A stretch of DNA of 64,000 nucleotides, taken from contig NZ_CP061035.1 of NCBI RefSeq assembly GCF_016743815.1, positions 3,531,001-3,595,000 on the forward strand, read 5' to 3'. A program made the translations under genes and the position numbers. The notes beneath the pieces were generated by a model that worked only from the letters and a program-made list of their open reading frames with translations, was not told the origin of the DNA and ran no database searches. This DNA comes from Sphingomonas aliaeris. Its GTDB lineage: Bacteria; Pseudomonadota; Alphaproteobacteria; Sphingomonadales; Sphingomonadaceae. Positions 46,885-56,277 of this stretch are shown here, one piece after another. Positions within the stretch are counted from its first letter, which is position 1. Each line of letters begins with the position of its first letter.

Positions 46885-48213
46885 ATGTTGAACCGTTTCA
46901 CCGAGGAATATCTGGAATCCCTGTCCGCATCGGGGTTCGCGCCGAAGCCGAAGGTTTCCGGGCGGCTTGCGTCGTTCGACGGGCTGCTGATGGAGGCGGT
47001 CGGGCTGCAATTGCCGGTCGGCACCGTCTGCGAGATCGGCACGCCCGGAACAGGCGTCGAGGCCGAGGTGATCGGTTTCCGCAACGGCCGTACCTTGCTG
47101 ATGAATCTCGGCGGCCCCGCGCCGCTGCTGCCGCAGGCGCCGGTGCGTCCGGTGGGCGCGCCCGGCGAGGCGGAGGTCGGCGCGGCGATGCTCGGGCGCG
47201 TGGTGGACGGCGCGGGCAAGCCGATCGACGGGCTCGGCCCGATCCGCGGTGCGGCGCGCTGGCCGATCGGCGGCAAGCTGCAATCCCCGCTGGACCGCGG
47301 GCGCGTGCTGGAGCCGATGGATGTCGGCGTGCGCGCGATCAACGGGCTGCTGACGATCGGACAAGGCCAGCGCATCGGCATCATGGCGGGATCGGGCGTC
47401 GGCAAATCGGTGCTGCTGGGCATGATCGTGCGCGCCGCCGAAGCGGACGTGATCGTCATCGGCCTGATCGGCGAACGCAGCCGCGAAGTCGCCGACTTCC
47501 TGGAAACCAAGGTCGCCGGCGCGGCGCGCGCGCGATCGGTGATCGTCGCGGTGCCTGCCAACCATTCCCCCGTGCTGCGCATCCGCGGCGCACTCCGCAC
47601 CCACGCCATAGCCGAGGCGTTCCGCGCCGAGGGCAAGAAGGTGCTGCTGATCATGGATTCGTTGACCCGCGTCGCGCATGCCGGACGCGAGATCGGTCTC
47701 GCGCTGGGCGAACCGGCGTCCGCGCGCGGCTATCCGCCGTCGGCCATCGCGATGCTGCCCAATCTGATCGAGCGCGCCGGCACCGACGTGCATAGCGGCG
47801 GATCGATCACCGCGATCTACACCGTGCTGGCGGATGGCGACGACGGCAACGATCCGGTGGTCGATTCCGCGCGATCGATCCTGGACGGGCATATCGTGCT
47901 GAGCCGCCAGCTGGCGGAACGCGGCGTCTATCCCGCGATCGACCTTGGCCCGTCCGTGTCGCGCGTGATGACCGATATCGCCGAACGCCCGCACGTCATG
48001 GCCGCGCGCGTGCTGCGCCGGCATCTGGCGACCTATGAGGAAAATCGCGATCTGGTGCTGATGGGCGCATACCGGTCGGGCGCGGACCCGGCGATCGATA
48101 CCGCAATCGCCTGCCACCCGGCGGTGATGGAATATATCAAGCAGGATCCGGACGAAACCGTGACGCTGGCGGATTCGGTCGCCGAGCTGGTCGGCGTGTT
48201 CGGCGATGCCTGA
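46885..48213 (+). CDS. fliI: Flagellar export ATPase FliI
   Basis: 442 aa. F1-beta-like ATPase with Walker A GIMAGSGVGKSVLLG, IGLIGERSREVADFL and the Walker B region KKVLLIMDSLTRVAHAGREI, plus the family signature PPSAIAMLPNLIERAG. It energises substrate unloading at the flagellar export gate. Overlaps fliJ by eight bases. Confidence 0.95.
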   Translation: MLNRFTEEYLESLSASGFAPKPKVSGRLASFDGLLMEAVGLQLPVGTVCEIGTPGTGVEAEVIGFRNGRTLLMNLGGPAPLLPQAPVRPVGAPGEAEVGAAMLGRVVDGAGKPIDGLGPIRGAARWPIGGKLQSPLDRGRVLEPMDVGVRAINGLLTIGQGQRIGIMAGSGVGKSVLLGMIVRAAEADVIVIGLIGERSREVADFLETKVAGAARARSVIVAVPANHSPVLRIRGALRTHAIAEAFRAEGKKVLLIMDSLTRVAHAGREIGLALGEPASARGYPPSAIAMLPNLIERAGTDVHSGGSITAIYTVLADGDDGNDPVVDSARSILDGHIVLSRQLAERGVYPAIDLGPSVSRVMTDIAERPHVMAARVLRRHLATYEENRDLVLMGAYRSGADPAIDTAIACHPAVMEYIKQDPDETVTLADSVAELVGVFGDA

Positions 48214-48625
48214 TGCGAAGAAATTGAACCGCATCCTGAAGGTGCGGACACTGCAACTGGGGCTGGTGCGGGCCGAGGAAGCGCGCGCGAACGAGCGGTT
48301 CGCGGGCGAGGTTTCGCTGCGCAACCGGATCGCCTCGCTCGCCGCCGGGATCGCCCCTGCCCCGCAAACCGCCAATGCCGCGTCCCTGGGTGCGGCCGCG
48401 CATTTCCGCGACCGGCTGCACCAGTCGGCGCACGCTGCCGAAGGTCGCATGCGCGCGGCCGAACAGGTCGCGATGCGCGCGGCGGAAAAGACGCGCGAAG
48501 CCAAGCGCGACCAGTCCGCGATCGAGAAGCTGCTGGACCGCGCGACCGCCGAGGACGCCCTGAAGGAAATGCGCGCGCTGGAGGCCACGCCGCCGACGCG
48601 TAAAAATCGGCACGGTCCTTGCTGA
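48206..48625 (+). CDS. fliJ: Flagellar export protein FliJ
   Basis: 139 aa, almost wholly helical and charged, as expected for the coiled-coil FliJ stalk (LKVRTLQLGLVRAEEARANE; then AEGRMRAAEQVAMRAAEKTR). No conserved catalytic motif, and the family diverges strongly, but the position between fliI and fliK is canonical. It links FliI to FlhA. Its final codons overlap a sigma-54 promoter for fliK. Confidence 0.82.
   Translation: MPDAKKLNRILKVRTLQLGLVRAEEARANERFAGEVSLRNRIASLAAGIAPAPQTANAASLGAAAHFRDRLHQSAHAAEGRMRAAEQVAMRAAEKTREAKRDQSAIEKLLDRATAEDALKEMRALEATPPTRKNRHGPC
48608..48622 (+). promoter_or_regulatory. Sigma-54 promoter of fliK and downstream fli genes
   Basis: CGGCAC (48608-48613), GGTCC, TTGC (48619-48622), with GG and GC correctly spaced; only the first T of the consensus is changed. 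It lies within the last codons of fliJ, about 43 bp before the fliK ATG. It should drive fliK, fliLMNOPQR and possibly flhB. Confidence 0.82.
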
Positions 48626-48664
48626 TAGCCCGGAGGGCGACGTTCGCCCGACCGGGGTTATCGC

Positions 48665-50863
48665 ATGATCGCACTTTCCACATCCGTTTTGCCACCGTCG
48701 CTGACCGGCGCGATCCCGCCTGTCGGCACCGCCGGGACCGGCGTCGCCGCATTGGCGACCGGCTTTGCCGTCGATCAGGCAAAAAGTGATTTTTCCGAGA
48801 CACTTGCAGGACTGACGGTCGCCGCCTCGCCCAGTGCGATGGCGTGGTGCGACGTGATCGTCGGCAAGCCTGCAAAGCCCGGCCGGGCGGGTGCGGCCGA
48901 ACTGCCGGACCTGCCGGTTCAAGTCCCATCCGTAGCGTCTCCGGACGATGCGGCGTCGGCCCTGCCCGACATGCTTTTGCCGCCCGCCGCGGGGCAGGAT
49001 GTTGCCGTGGACGGCAAGGACTTGCCTGCGGACATTGCCACCGACGATGCGACCCGGGACATGGCGGCGGACACCATCTGGTTGCCGTCCGCATTGCTGC
49101 CGACCAGCCTGCCCGTCGCCCGCACCGCAACGCCGCCGAAATTCGCCGCCGCGCCAGCAACGTCGGTGGAGGCCGCGCCGATCGCATCCGGCGCCGTCGC
49201 GGCGGCTCCGCCCGCCACGCCCCGAGCCGTAGGGACCGCCCCGGTGAAGCAGGATCCAGCCGCGCCGGCGATACCGGCCGTCGATCCCGCCGGCCCGGAG
49301 AAGCCCGTCGAACCGATCCCGGTCGCGCCCGGCACTCCGGTGGCCGATGGCACCCCGACCCTGCCCGAGGCTGCAACAAAGCCCGGCGCACGCGACGCAT
49401 CAGTCGCTGTGTCAGCAAACCCGAAGGTCGCGGCACCGGCGGGCGACAGGACGGCGCCGCCAGCCAGCCCCGTGGCGGTTCGGCGCGGGCGCGCGAACCA
49501 AGCACCGGCCGCGCCGACCGTACCCGACAAGGCCGTTCGAGCGCAGAAATCGCCCGCCACACCCATGCCCGCAGCGCCGGGCGTCCCGACGATCCAGACC
49601 CTTGCCGCACGCCAGACGACCAAGTCCGTTCCGCTGCCCGCTTCGCCCGAGGTCGTCCCCGCACCGGAGGTTCCGGTCGGCACGCTTGATCGGCCGATCG
49701 CGGTAGCACCGCCGCTACCCAATTCCGATCCGGCGTCGATCGCGGCCACAACCTCGCCGGTCAGCGCAGGCCCGGTCGAAGCCAGCCCGACCACGACGCC
49801 GGATATTCACATTCCGAGCAGCAACCAGCCGCTGCCCATCAAGGCGTCGCCGGGCGCGCCGGTCATACGGGTGGACACGACCGGTGCCACGCCTGCGGAT
49901 CGAGTGGGGAAGACACCAGTCGCGCCAGACATCCCGGTCGTGGCTGAAAGCGCCGCCCCGCCGCCGATCCGCTTCGCCCCCGTGGCAGAGCCGATCGCGC
50001 AGCAGATCGTTCGGGACGTTGCGACCAACCTCGATCCGGTACGCATCCCGGTAACAGGCGCGGTATCGAGCCCGGCGGCTCCCATTGGCGCAACGACGGC
50101 GCCCGTCGTGACGACACCCGTTCTGACGACACCCGTCGTGACGATACCCGTCGCGACGGAGATCGTCGGCAAGACGGACCTGCCTTCACCCGCGGCCCCT
50201 GCCGCCACGACAGCGCAATCGGCCAGCCAGACGCAGGCCCCCGTCTCGATGACGACGACGGCAGCGCCGACCACCGCCCCGACGACGGCGCAGGTCGCGC
50301 TGCCGGCGGGACAGGTCTTCGCCGCCGCGATCGCCGCCGTCGTCCAGCAATCCCGCCGCGACGATCGCGAACCGGGCGACCCGCGCGCAGCCGTGGCGAT
50401 CGGCGCGACGACGTTCGACGCGCTGCACGCCAATGCCGTCGCCGCCACGACGGACGTCCGTCAGGCCGCCTTGGACCTGAAACAGGATGCCGGCCTGCAA
50501 GGGATGATCGACCATATCGAGATGCTGCGCGACGGTGCGGACGCGAACGATACGCGCATCCGGCTCGTCCCCGACGCACTCGGCGCGGTCGATGTGTCGG
50601 TGCGCAAGGATGGCGACCGCGTCCACGTCCATTTCGCCGCCGAGAATCGCGCCAGCGCGCAATTGTTGAGCGATGCGCAGCCGCGGCTCGCCGACCTGGC
50701 CGAAGCGCGCGGCGTGAAGCTGGGCCAGACCAGCGTCGATACCGGCACCGATCCCAACCGCGGCCAGACGCGCCAGCAGCGGGCGGAACCGGCGCAACCG
50801 ATTCGCCCGGCACGCGCGACCCGCACCGACGGATCGGCCGCGAGCGATTCGCGAATCGCCTGA
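48665..50863 (+). CDS. fliK: Flagellar hook-length control protein FliK
   Basis: 732 aa, long for FliK. Most of it (residues ~80-560) is low-complexity Ala/Pro/Thr/Val, which fits the extended ruler portion. The C-terminal Flg_hook domain is clear: TRIRLVPDALGAVDVSVRKD with GDRVHVHFAAENRASAQLL. It measures hook length and switches export specificity through FlhB. Repeats such as VVTTPV.TTPVVTIPV occur near residue 480. It begins a sigma-54-driven block. Confidence 0.88.
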   Translation: MIALSTSVLPPSLTGAIPPVGTAGTGVAALATGFAVDQAKSDFSETLAGLTVAASPSAMAWCDVIVGKPAKPGRAGAAELPDLPVQVPSVASPDDAASALPDMLLPPAAGQDVAVDGKDLPADIATDDATRDMAADTIWLPSALLPTSLPVARTATPPKFAAAPATSVEAAPIASGAVAAAPPATPRAVGTAPVKQDPAAPAIPAVDPAGPEKPVEPIPVAPGTPVADGTPTLPEAATKPGARDASVAVSANPKVAAPAGDRTAPPASPVAVRRGRANQAPAAPTVPDKAVRAQKSPATPMPAAPGVPTIQTLAARQTTKSVPLPASPEVVPAPEVPVGTLDRPIAVAPPLPNSDPASIAATTSPVSAGPVEASPTTTPDIHIPSSNQPLPIKASPGAPVIRVDTTGATPADRVGKTPVAPDIPVVAESAAPPPIRFAPVAEPIAQQIVRDVATNLDPVRIPVTGAVSSPAAPIGATTAPVVTTPVLTTPVVTIPVATEIVGKTDLPSPAAPAATTAQSASQTQAPVSMTTTAAPTTAPTTAQVALPAGQVFAAAIAAVVQQSRRDDREPGDPRAAVAIGATTFDALHANAVAATTDVRQAALDLKQDAGLQGMIDHIEMLRDGADANDTRIRLVPDALGAVDVSVRKDGDRVHVHFAAENRASAQLLSDAQPRLADLAEARGVKLGQTSVDTGTDPNRGQTRQQRAEPAQPIRPARATRTDGSAASDSRIA

Positions 50864-50897
50864 CATTTCAAACATCAACCGAACGAAGGACTGACCG

Positions 50898-51491
50898 ATG
50901 AGTGACAAGACCGAAGCCGCACCGAAAAAGAAGGGCGGCATGATGAAGAAGCTGATCATCGGGATCGGCGCGCTGGTCGTGCTGGGCGGCGGCGTGGGCG
51001 GTGGCCTGTATGCGACCGGCATGGTCGGCCACGGCAAGGAAAAGGAAGAGGAAGCGGTCGGCCCGAAGCTGGTCCCCAAGAGCGAGCAGAAAAGATTCAG
51101 CGCGGCCGGTGGAGAGGGCGGCGAAGGCGGCGAGGCGGGCAAGGCGCCGCCGTCCGGGGCCGGCGGCGACAAATATGCCTCCAATTATTACGCGATGGAG
51201 AAGGAGTTCACCTCCAACCTGCAGGATAGCGTGCACTTCATCCAGGTCGGGCTCGCCATCTCGTCCCCCTATGACGACACCGTCATCGACAACATCAAGA
51301 CCAACGAGATTGCGGTGCGATCCGCGATCCTGCTGGCGCTGAGCGACACCACCGAGGACCAGGTGTTCAGCACCGAGGGGAAGAAGCAATTGCAGGTCCG
51401 CCTGGCCAAGGCGATCAATGCGACGTTGAAAGAAAAGGAAGGATTTGGGGGCGTTGGTAACGTCTACTTTACCAATTTTGTTGTTCAGTGA
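50898..51491 (+). CDS. fliL: Flagellar basal body-associated protein FliL
   Basis: 197 aa. Basic N-terminus, one membrane helix (KLIIGIGALVVLGGGVGGGL), a low-complexity Gly/Glu linker, then the periplasmic domain with FTSNLQDSVHFIQVGLAISS and the usual C-terminal VYFTNFVVQ. It surrounds or strengthens the stator units. fliM follows six bases after the stop. Confidence 0.93.
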   Translation: MSDKTEAAPKKKGGMMKKLIIGIGALVVLGGGVGGGLYATGMVGHGKEKEEEAVGPKLVPKSEQKRFSAAGGEGGEGGEAGKAPPSGAGGDKYASNYYAMEKEFTSNLQDSVHFIQVGLAISSPYDDTVIDNIKTNEIAVRSAILLALSDTTEDQVFSTEGKKQLQVRLAKAINATLKEKEGFGGVGNVYFTNFVVQ

Positions 51492-51497
51492 ACATCG

Positions 51498-52451
51498 ATG
51501 GTTAACGAGGGTTCACACACGGCGAACGAGCGGCGGGAACGGTCCCGTCCGGAGGTGGCGCAAGCCACCCTGGGCGCGGCCAATCTCAATCCGTTCGGCG
51601 ACCTGCACACGCTGCAGCACCTCTCCGCGCGGCTTGCGCGGGGGTTGCGCGCCGTGTTCGAACCCCTGTTGCGTACCGAATGCCGCAGCTTCGCCGAACC
51701 CTTGGTGGTGCAGCGATTCGCCGATTACCGCGCGGAACGGCCCGACGGGCTGACCGCATGGCTGCCGCTGGCCATGACCCAGGGTGCGGGTCAGGCGGGC
51801 GGGCAGGCGATGATGGTGCTGGACGGCCGCTTCGTGCTGGGCGTGCTCGACCTGTTCTTCGGCGGCACGGGCGCGACGCCGGGCGAACTGCCGGCCGAAT
51901 TCACCCCGGCCGCCGAGGCAATGATCGCGCGGATGGGCGCGTTGATCGCCGATCCGCTGAAGACCGCATGGGAACCGCTGGCGCGGATCGATTTCGTGCC
52001 GGGTCATGTCGAGGCCAATCCGGCGATGATCCAGGGGCTGGACGGCGACGATGCCGTCATCGTCACGCGCTTCGGCATCGCGGCGGGGACGGCCAAGCCG
52101 GTGTTCGTCGACATCGTCTATCCGGTCGCCGCGCTGAAACCCCACACGCCCTCGCTGATCGGCAAGGTGCACGCGAAGACCGCGGCACCCGACCCGGCGT
52201 GGCGCAACGGCCTGACCCGTGCGGTGATGGGCGTGAAGTTTCCGGTCCGCTCCGTGCTGGCCGAACCGACGGTGCCGCTGTCGCTGCTGATGAACCTGAA
52301 GGCCGGCGACGTCATCCCGATCAGCTTCGGCGCGGAAGTGCCGGTGATGGTCGGCGGCGACCAATTGGGCTTCGGCACGGTCGGCACGTCCAACGGCAAG
52401 GCCGCGATCCGGCTCAATTCGATCTCGCATATGGTTGAGGATTTCCAATGA
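51498..52451 (+). CDS. fliM: Flagellar motor switch protein FliM
   Basis: 317 aa. N-terminal segment, then the CheC-like middle domain and the SpoA C-terminal domain with SLLMNLKAGDVIPISFGAEV and VMVGGDQLGFGTVGTSNGKA. The middle part includes LDGRFVLGVLDLFFGGTGAT. It forms the C ring with FliG and FliN and should bind CheY-P through its N-terminus; the classical EN-x-LSQEEID motif is not obvious here. Overlaps fliN by four bases. Confidence 0.92.
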   Translation: MVNEGSHTANERRERSRPEVAQATLGAANLNPFGDLHTLQHLSARLARGLRAVFEPLLRTECRSFAEPLVVQRFADYRAERPDGLTAWLPLAMTQGAGQAGGQAMMVLDGRFVLGVLDLFFGGTGATPGELPAEFTPAAEAMIARMGALIADPLKTAWEPLARIDFVPGHVEANPAMIQGLDGDDAVIVTRFGIAAGTAKPVFVDIVYPVAALKPHTPSLIGKVHAKTAAPDPAWRNGLTRAVMGVKFPVRSVLAEPTVPLSLLMNLKAGDVIPISFGAEVPVMVGGDQLGFGTVGTSNGKAAIRLNSISHMVEDFQ

Positions 52452-52750
52452 ACGACATGACCGGGGGCTTCCCGATCGACGGCCAGATCCCGCAAGGGCT
52501 GGCGGCCAATTTCCGGCTGTTGCAGGACGTGGACGTCAAGCTGACGGTCGAGATCGGATCGACGCAGCTGTCGCTGCGCGAGCTGCTCGCGCTGGGCGAA
52601 TCCAGCGTGATCGAGCTGGATCGCCAGGCCAACGAACTGCTCGACGTGTTCGTCAACGGCACGCTGATCGGGCGCGGCGAAGTGGTGACGGTGGGCGATC
52701 GGTTCGGCGTGCGGATGACCGAACTGGTCTCGCCGGAAAAGCGGGCCTGA
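52448..52750 (+). CDS. fliN: Flagellar motor switch protein FliN
   Basis: 100 aa, almost entirely a SpoA domain: VDVKLTVEIGSTQLSLRELL, IELDRQANELLDVFVNGTLI, GRGEVVTVGDRFGVRMTELV. This is the standard FliN length and pattern. It forms the lower part of the C ring and a docking site for FliH. Confidence 0.95.
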   Translation: MNDMTGGFPIDGQIPQGLAANFRLLQDVDVKLTVEIGSTQLSLRELLALGESSVIELDRQANELLDVFVNGTLIGRGEVVTVGDRFGVRMTELVSPEKRA

Positions 52751-52756
52751 TCGATC

Positions 52757-53014
52757 ATGATGTGGTCCTATATCCTGAAGCTGGTCGTCCTTCTGCCGCT
52801 CGTCTGCGGGCTGATGATCGGGTGCCTGTGGGCGTGGCGGAAGCTTGCATCGCGCATGCCGGGCCAGCCCGCCAACCGCATGATGAAGGTGCAGGAGACG
52901 ATGATGATCTCCCCGGGCCTGCGCATGGCGGTGCTGGAATTCGAAGGCCGCAAGCTGCTCGTCGCGGTCGGTCGCGGCGGGGTGACGCTGATCGACAAGA
53001 TCGAACCGAAATGA
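52757..53014 (+). CDS. fliO: Flagellar biosynthesis protein FliO
   Basis: 85 aa with one membrane helix (ILKLVVLLPLVCGLMIGCLW) followed by a small cytoplasmic domain containing MMKVQETMMISPGLRMAVLE and LLVAVGRGGVTLIDKI, the weakly conserved FliO core. It assists FliP assembly in the export gate. It lies between fliN and fliP, overlapping fliP by four bases. Short for FliO, but this is usual in alphaproteobacteria. Confidence 0.85.
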   Translation: MMWSYILKLVVLLPLVCGLMIGCLWAWRKLASRMPGQPANRMMKVQETMMISPGLRMAVLEFEGRKLLVAVGRGGVTLIDKIEPK

Positions 53015-53895
53015 AGACCTCCATCTCCCGTCACGGCCACGGTCCGTCGCTGGTCAAGCTGCCCGGAATCGTCCACACCATCCCGCTCGGCTGGTTCGCC
53101 AAGACGCTGCTGGTGATGCTCGGCATCGTCGTCGCGTTGGTCGTCGCGCATCCCGCCTTCGCGCAGGCTGCTCCCGCCATTCCCGCCGCACCCGGCGTGG
53201 GCGACGGCATCGACCGCGCGATCAAGGATCTGGGCGCGAATGCCGGCGGCACGGGCGGACAGGCGCCGCTCGCTCTGTCGCTGCAAGTGCTCATCATCAT
53301 GGGCCTGCTCAGCATCCTGCCGGGCATCCTGCTGATGATGACCAGCTTCACGCGGATCATCATCGTGCTGGCGATCCTGCGCCAGGCGATGGGGCTGCAA
53401 CAGACGCCGCCGAACCAGGTGCTGATCGGCCTGTCGCTGTTCCTCAGCTTCTTTATCATGTCGCCGGTGATCAGCCAGATCAACACGACCGCGATCCAGC
53501 CTTATTCCGAAGGCCGCATGCAGGCGACCGACATGATCAAGACGGCGGGCGTCCCGCTGCACGACTTCATGGTCAAGCAGACGCGGATCAAGGACATCAC
53601 GATGTTCTCGACCATCGCCAAAACGGGCAAGTTCGCCAGCCCCGCCGCCATCCCTTTTTCCGTACTCCTTCCGTCGTTTGTGACCAGCGAACTCAAAACC
53701 GCCTTCCAGATCGGCTTCCTGATCTTCCTACCCTTCATAGTAATAGACCTGGTCGTCGCCACCGTGCTGATGTCGCTGGGCATGATGATGCTGTCGCCGA
53801 CGATCATATCCCTGCCGTTCAAGCTATTGCTGTTCGTGCTGGTCGACGGCTGGGCGCTGACGATGGGATCGCTTGCCAACAGTTTCGTGAGTTAG
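53011..53895 (+). CDS. fliP: Flagellar export gate protein FliP
   Basis: 294 aa. An N-terminal signal-like helix (LVMLGIVVALVVAHPAFAQA) and four membrane helices carry the FliP signatures MMTSFTRIIIVLAILRQAMG, LQQTPPNQVLIGLSLFLSFF and IVIDLVVATVLMSLGMMMLS. It forms the core of the export gate with FliQ and FliR. Overlaps fliO; fliQ follows after four bases. Confidence 0.95.
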   Translation: MKTSISRHGHGPSLVKLPGIVHTIPLGWFAKTLLVMLGIVVALVVAHPAFAQAAPAIPAAPGVGDGIDRAIKDLGANAGGTGGQAPLALSLQVLIIMGLLSILPGILLMMTSFTRIIIVLAILRQAMGLQQTPPNQVLIGLSLFLSFFIMSPVISQINTTAIQPYSEGRMQATDMIKTAGVPLHDFMVKQTRIKDITMFSTIAKTGKFASPAAIPFSVLLPSFVTSELKTAFQIGFLIFLPFIVIDLVVATVLMSLGMMMLSPTIISLPFKLLLFVLVDGWALTMGSLANSFVS

Positions 53896-53899
53896 GCCG

Positions 53900-54169
53900 A
53901 TGGACGCGGAATATTTCCTGACCGTTGCCAACCAGACGATGTGGGTGCTGGCGCTCGCCGCCGCACCGATCCTGATCCCGGCTTTGTTCGCAGGGCTGAT
54001 CCTGGGCATGGTGCAGGCGGCGACGTCGATCAACGAACAGACATTGTCGTTCGTCCCCAAATTGATCGTCGTCGCGGTGTCGATCCTGGTGTTCGGCAGC
54101 CTGATCCTAGGGCTGCTCAGCGACTTCACGATCGGGATCTTCGAACGCATCCCGGAACTGGTCCGGTAG
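53900..54169 (+). CDS. fliQ: Flagellar export gate protein FliQ
   Basis: 89 aa with two hydrophobic helices. ALAAAPILIPALFAGLILGM followed by VQAATSINEQTLSFVPKLI is the FliQ signature. Part of the FliPQR gate. A repeat-bearing gap of about 200 bp separates it from fliR, which is unusual for this gene set. Confidence 0.95.
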   Translation: MDAEYFLTVANQTMWVLALAAAPILIPALFAGLILGMVQAATSINEQTLSFVPKLIVVAVSILVFGSLILGLLSDFTIGIFERIPELVR

Positions 54170-54222
54170 CAGTGTCGCGTCGATCGTCTTCTGTTATCCT
54201 GCGTGCGGGAGGGGCCTCCTCT

Positions 54223-54359
54223 TCTCCCCTCCCGCTTGCGGGAGGGGGCCCTTTTTCTTCTCCCCTCCCGCTTGCGGGAGGGGTCGGGGGAGGGCCTTAC
54301 CATCTCGGGGCATCCCGTATGAGGCACGCCCCCTAACCCCTCCCGCGAGCGGGAGGGGA
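54223..54359. repeat. Three hairpin repeats between fliQ and fliR
   Basis: CCCCTCCCGCTTGCGGGAGG occurs at 54226 and again at 54261, and an inverted relative (CCCCTCCCGCGAGCGGGAGG) at 54337. They are a dispersed palindromic family, inserted into the fli operon just before fliR. No ORF. They could act as an mRNA processing point. Confidence 0.85.
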
Positions 54360-54367
54360 ATCTAGCT

Positions 54368-55138
54368 ATGCTCGGCTTCGGCCTTTCGATCGAGCCGCAA
54401 TTGTGGGCGTTGATCTTCGTCATGGTGCGGATCGGTGCGGCGTTCGTCGCGGCGCCCGTGTTCGGCGCGGTGACGGTGCCGGTGATGGTGCGCGTGACGC
54501 TGTCGGGCGCGATCGGCGTGCTCGTGCTCGGCACGCACAGCGTCGTGCCGCCGGCTCAGGTGTTCGGTTTCGCGACGTTCCTGGCGGTCGCGTCGGAGGC
54601 GCTGGTCGGGCTGGCAATGGGATTCGTGCTGCAGATCGCGTTCGCCGCGCCGATGCTGGCGAGCGAGATCATCGGCATTTCGATGGGAATCGGGTTCGCC
54701 AATGCGATCGATCCGCAGAACGGCCGGTCGTCGCCCGCGCTCGGGCAATTCTTCTCGATCATGCTGACGCTGCTGTTCCTGTCGGTCAACGGGCACCTCG
54801 TGCTGGTCGAGATGATCGTCAAAAGCTATGACGTGCTGCCCGTCGGCGGCGCATGGCTGAGCGCCGCGCAACTGAAGAACATCGCATTTTTCGGGGGATA
54901 TACGTTCACCGCGGGGCTGTTGCTGGCGTTGCCGGTGGGATTCCTTCTGCTGTGCCTCAACCTCGTCGTCGGCATGCTGTCGCGATCAGCGCCCGCGCTG
55001 AACCTGTTCGCGGTCGGCCTGCCCGCCAGCCTCGCGGTCGGCGTGGTCGCGTTGGCGATGGCGTTCCCGGCCATGGGTGATTTCATGCTGGTCATCGTCC
55101 GCGAGGGGCTGGCCGCGGTCGAGAGCCTGGTGTTCTGA
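54368..55138 (+). CDS. fliR: Flagellar export gate protein FliR
   Basis: 256 aa with six membrane helices. Characteristic segments are RIGAAFVAAPVFGAVTVPVM, IGISMGIGFANAIDPQNGRS and LLALPVGFLLLCLNLVVGML. Completes the FliPQR gate. Its stop overlaps the flhB start by one base (TGATG). Confidence 0.93.
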   Translation: MLGFGLSIEPQLWALIFVMVRIGAAFVAAPVFGAVTVPVMVRVTLSGAIGVLVLGTHSVVPPAQVFGFATFLAVASEALVGLAMGFVLQIAFAAPMLASEIIGISMGIGFANAIDPQNGRSSPALGQFFSIMLTLLFLSVNGHLVLVEMIVKSYDVLPVGGAWLSAAQLKNIAFFGGYTFTAGLLLALPVGFLLLCLNLVVGMLSRSAPALNLFAVGLPASLAVGVVALAMAFPAMGDFMLVIVREGLAAVESLVF

Positions 55139-56277
55139 TGTCGGAGGAATTCGGCGAAAAGACAGAAGCACCAACCGCAAAGCGCAAACGCGATGCGGCC
55201 GAACAGGGCGACATCCTCAAATCGAAAGAGTTCGCGACCGCGCTGGTGATCATGGCCGGGTGCGGCTGGCTGGCGATGTTCGGACCGTCGCTGGTCGGCG
55301 CGTGCAAGGCGGTGATGATGTCCAGTTTCCAGTTCGGCCGCGGCGACGTGGAGGATTTCGAACCGTTCCGCCCACTGATGGCGTCGGGGTGGAAGCTCGC
55401 GCCGTCGATGATAAGCCTGTTCGTCATATCGGTCGCCGCGGCGATCCTGAGCCAGGCGGGGCTCGGCTCGATCGGGTTCAACGGCAAGCTGCTCGCGCCC
55501 AAGGCGTCGCGGATCAACCCGGCATCGGGGCTGAAGCGGATCTTCGGGTCGCAGGGCTGGATCGAACTCGGCAAGTCGCTGCTGAAGGTGATCCTGCTGG
55601 GATCGATCGGCACCTACATGCTGATGTCTGCATCGCACATGACGATCGGGCTGGTCTCGACCGATGTCGAGAGCGCGACGGGGGCGCTCGGCGGGACGTT
55701 GATGGGGATTTTGTTCGCGATGGCGGCGGGGCTGGTGATCATCGCCGGCATCGACGTGCCGGTGCAGATCATTCGCCGCCTGTTCAAGCTGCGCATGACC
55801 AAGCAGGCGATCAAGGACGAGCATAAGGAAAGCGAAGGGTCGCCCGAGGCGAAGCACGCGATCCGAAGCCGCCAGCAACAGGTCCTGCGGCGCGGCATGC
55901 GCAAGGCCGTCGCGGAGGCGCACGTCATCCTGACCAACCCGACGCACTTCGCCGTCGCCCTGCGCTACGACCGGGGCCGCGACCAGGTGCCGGTGGTGGT
56001 GGCGAAGGGGCGCGGCGTGCTGGCGCTGGCGATCCGCGAAGTGGCGGGCGAGCACCGGGTGCCGATCCTGGAATATCCTGCGATCGCGCGCGCCGTCTAT
56101 TACACCAGCAAGGAAGGGCAGGAGGTGCGCGACGACCTGTACATCGCGATCGCGACGATCCTGGCGTTCGTGTTCGGCATCAACGTGGCAGCCGGCGGCA
56201 CCGCCCCCGCCGCCGCGCCGGTCGTCGCCGTCCCGCCGACCGCAAAATTCGACGAGAACGGCGTCAAACAGGCCTAA
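55138..56277 (+). CDS. flhB: Flagellar export switch protein FlhB
   Basis: 379 aa. Basic N-terminus with EFGEKTEAPTAKRKRDAAEQ, four membrane helices, and the cytoplasmic domain with the self-cleaving motif NPTH in ILTNPTHFAVALRYDRG. It switches export from rod/hook to filament substrates in response to FliK. The -35 part of a sigma-28 promoter for fliD overlaps its stop codon. Confidence 0.95.
   Translation: MSEEFGEKTEAPTAKRKRDAAEQGDILKSKEFATALVIMAGCGWLAMFGPSLVGACKAVMMSSFQFGRGDVEDFEPFRPLMASGWKLAPSMISLFVISVAAAILSQAGLGSIGFNGKLLAPKASRINPASGLKRIFGSQGWIELGKSLLKVILLGSIGTYMLMSASHMTIGLVSTDVESATGALGGTLMGILFAMAAGLVIIAGIDVPVQIIRRLFKLRMTKQAIKDEHKESEGSPEAKHAIRSRQQQVLRRGMRKAVAEAHVILTNPTHFAVALRYDRGRDQVPVVVAKGRGVLALAIREVAGEHRVPILEYPAIARAVYYTSKEGQEVRDDLYIAIATILAFVFGINVAAGGTAPAAAPVVAVPPTAKFDENGVKQA

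Noticed and set aside
46111..48588. An 825-codon minus-strand frame opposite fliH, fliI and fliJ
   Set aside because: Shadow of firmly identified genes, low-complexity Arg/Ala/Ser content.
54223..54359. Short repeats that at first looked like a CRISPR array
   Set aside because: Units are hairpins of alternating orientation with irregular gaps and no unique equal-length spacers; no cas genes nearby.
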